Below are positions 42,337-42,464 of a DNA stretch of 42,464 nt, in pieces. Positions within the stretch are counted from its first letter, which is position 1; each line of letters starts with the position of its first letter. The stretch covers positions 1 to 42,464 of the forward strand of contig CALBBQ010000057.1 of the NCBI GenBank assembly GCA_937926785.1. Direction: 5' to 3'. Made by a program: the position numbers and the translations under genes. Source of the DNA: an uncultured Bacteroidales bacterium (lineage in GTDB: Bacteria > Bacteroidota > Bacteroidia > Bacteroidales > Tenuifilaceae). The notes below the pieces were generated by a model. That model did no database searches, was not told where the DNA came from, and saw nothing but the letters and a program-made list of their open reading frames with translations.

Positions 42337-42464
42337 CTGTCCGACAAAAAAAGTAGAATAAGGGGGTTTCACCCGAAGGATTCGCCCCCGATGTTGTAGA
42401 TTTGTTTTGCACACAAACTAACAACATGAGCAAAAATAAGGAAATAAAATTAGTCGGACAGCCG
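42337..42464 (+). mobile_element. Left end of a second insertion sequence (cut by the window edge)
   Basis: CTGTCCGACAAAAAAAG at 42337-42353 looks like an IS terminal repeat. A leader with a GGGGG/CCCCC inverted pair follows (about 42362-42390), then the start of a coding frame. An internal inverse copy of the first 9 bases lies at 42453-42461. The element probably continues outside the window. Confidence 0.5.
42426..42464 (+). CDS. Partial CDS, probable transposase N-terminus
   Basis: The first 13 residues (MSKNKEIKLVGQP) resemble the start of IS4-like transposases with a DUF4372 N-terminus, which often begin with a short basic segment ending in GQP. The rest lies beyond the window. The length is too short to identify with confidence. 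Confidence 0.45.
   Translation, partial: MSKNKEIKLVGQP

Overview
The window is chromosomal DNA of a Bacteroidota bacterium, most likely of the order Bacteroidales or Marinilabiliales. This rests on the ribosomal block L28-L33-DUF4295 followed by FtsY and RimO, on Bacteroidota-type promoters (TTG, about 20 nt, TAnnTTTG), on start regions that mostly lack a Shine-Dalgarno sequence, and on Bacteroidota-type families (DUF6588-like barrel, DUF6340-like lipoprotein, DUF2027-Smr). The genus cannot be read from the sequence. A V-type ATPase and a selenium-metabolism operon fit an anaerobic lifestyle, which is an inference.

Layout. Positions 1-7.1 kb hold a hybrid histidine kinase, a convergent rarA-kdsA pair, an outer-membrane barrel protein and a membrane-bound dCache-HAMP-GAF-PAS sensor with no visible output domain. 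Positions 7.2-13.7 kb are mostly forward: fabG, a TPR lipoprotein, tRNA-Thr(CGT), cinA, rpmB-rpmG-DUF4295, ftsY and rimO. Positions 13.7-21.5 kb hold tpx and clpC (reverse), gyrA with a secreted TPR protein (forward) and a periplasmic thioredoxin-fold protein (reverse). Positions 21.6-27.5 kb hold a small acidic-tailed protein, an internally duplicated beta-rich protein, and a tight reverse-strand run of XRE regulator-pyrD-yedF-cysteine desulfurase-DUF3343-selD. About 900 bp of AT-rich non-coding DNA follows, then the RNase P RNA (reverse), a DUF2027-Smr protein, and forward queA-ygiQ. Positions 33.0-40.5 kb are a seven-gene V-type ATPase operon (E, DUF2764, A, B, D, I, K). A Cys/Met-metabolism PLP enzyme follows, and the last 400 bp are insertion-sequence DNA: an internally deleted IS30-type relic and the left end of a second element cut by the window edge.

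The most interesting parts are the selenium operon and the V-ATPase operon. The selenium operon pairs SelD with YedF, a CsdB-like desulfurase and a DUF3343 carrier-like protein. No SelA, SelB or tRNA-Sec lies in the window, and the operon is headed by an XRE regulator whose predicted promoter overlaps palindromic TTACA-N2-TGTAA sites. The V-ATPase operon has no F or G/H subunit gene; DUF2764 sits in the usual position of subunit C, and the K subunit carries residues matching the known Na+ site of Enterococcus NtpK.
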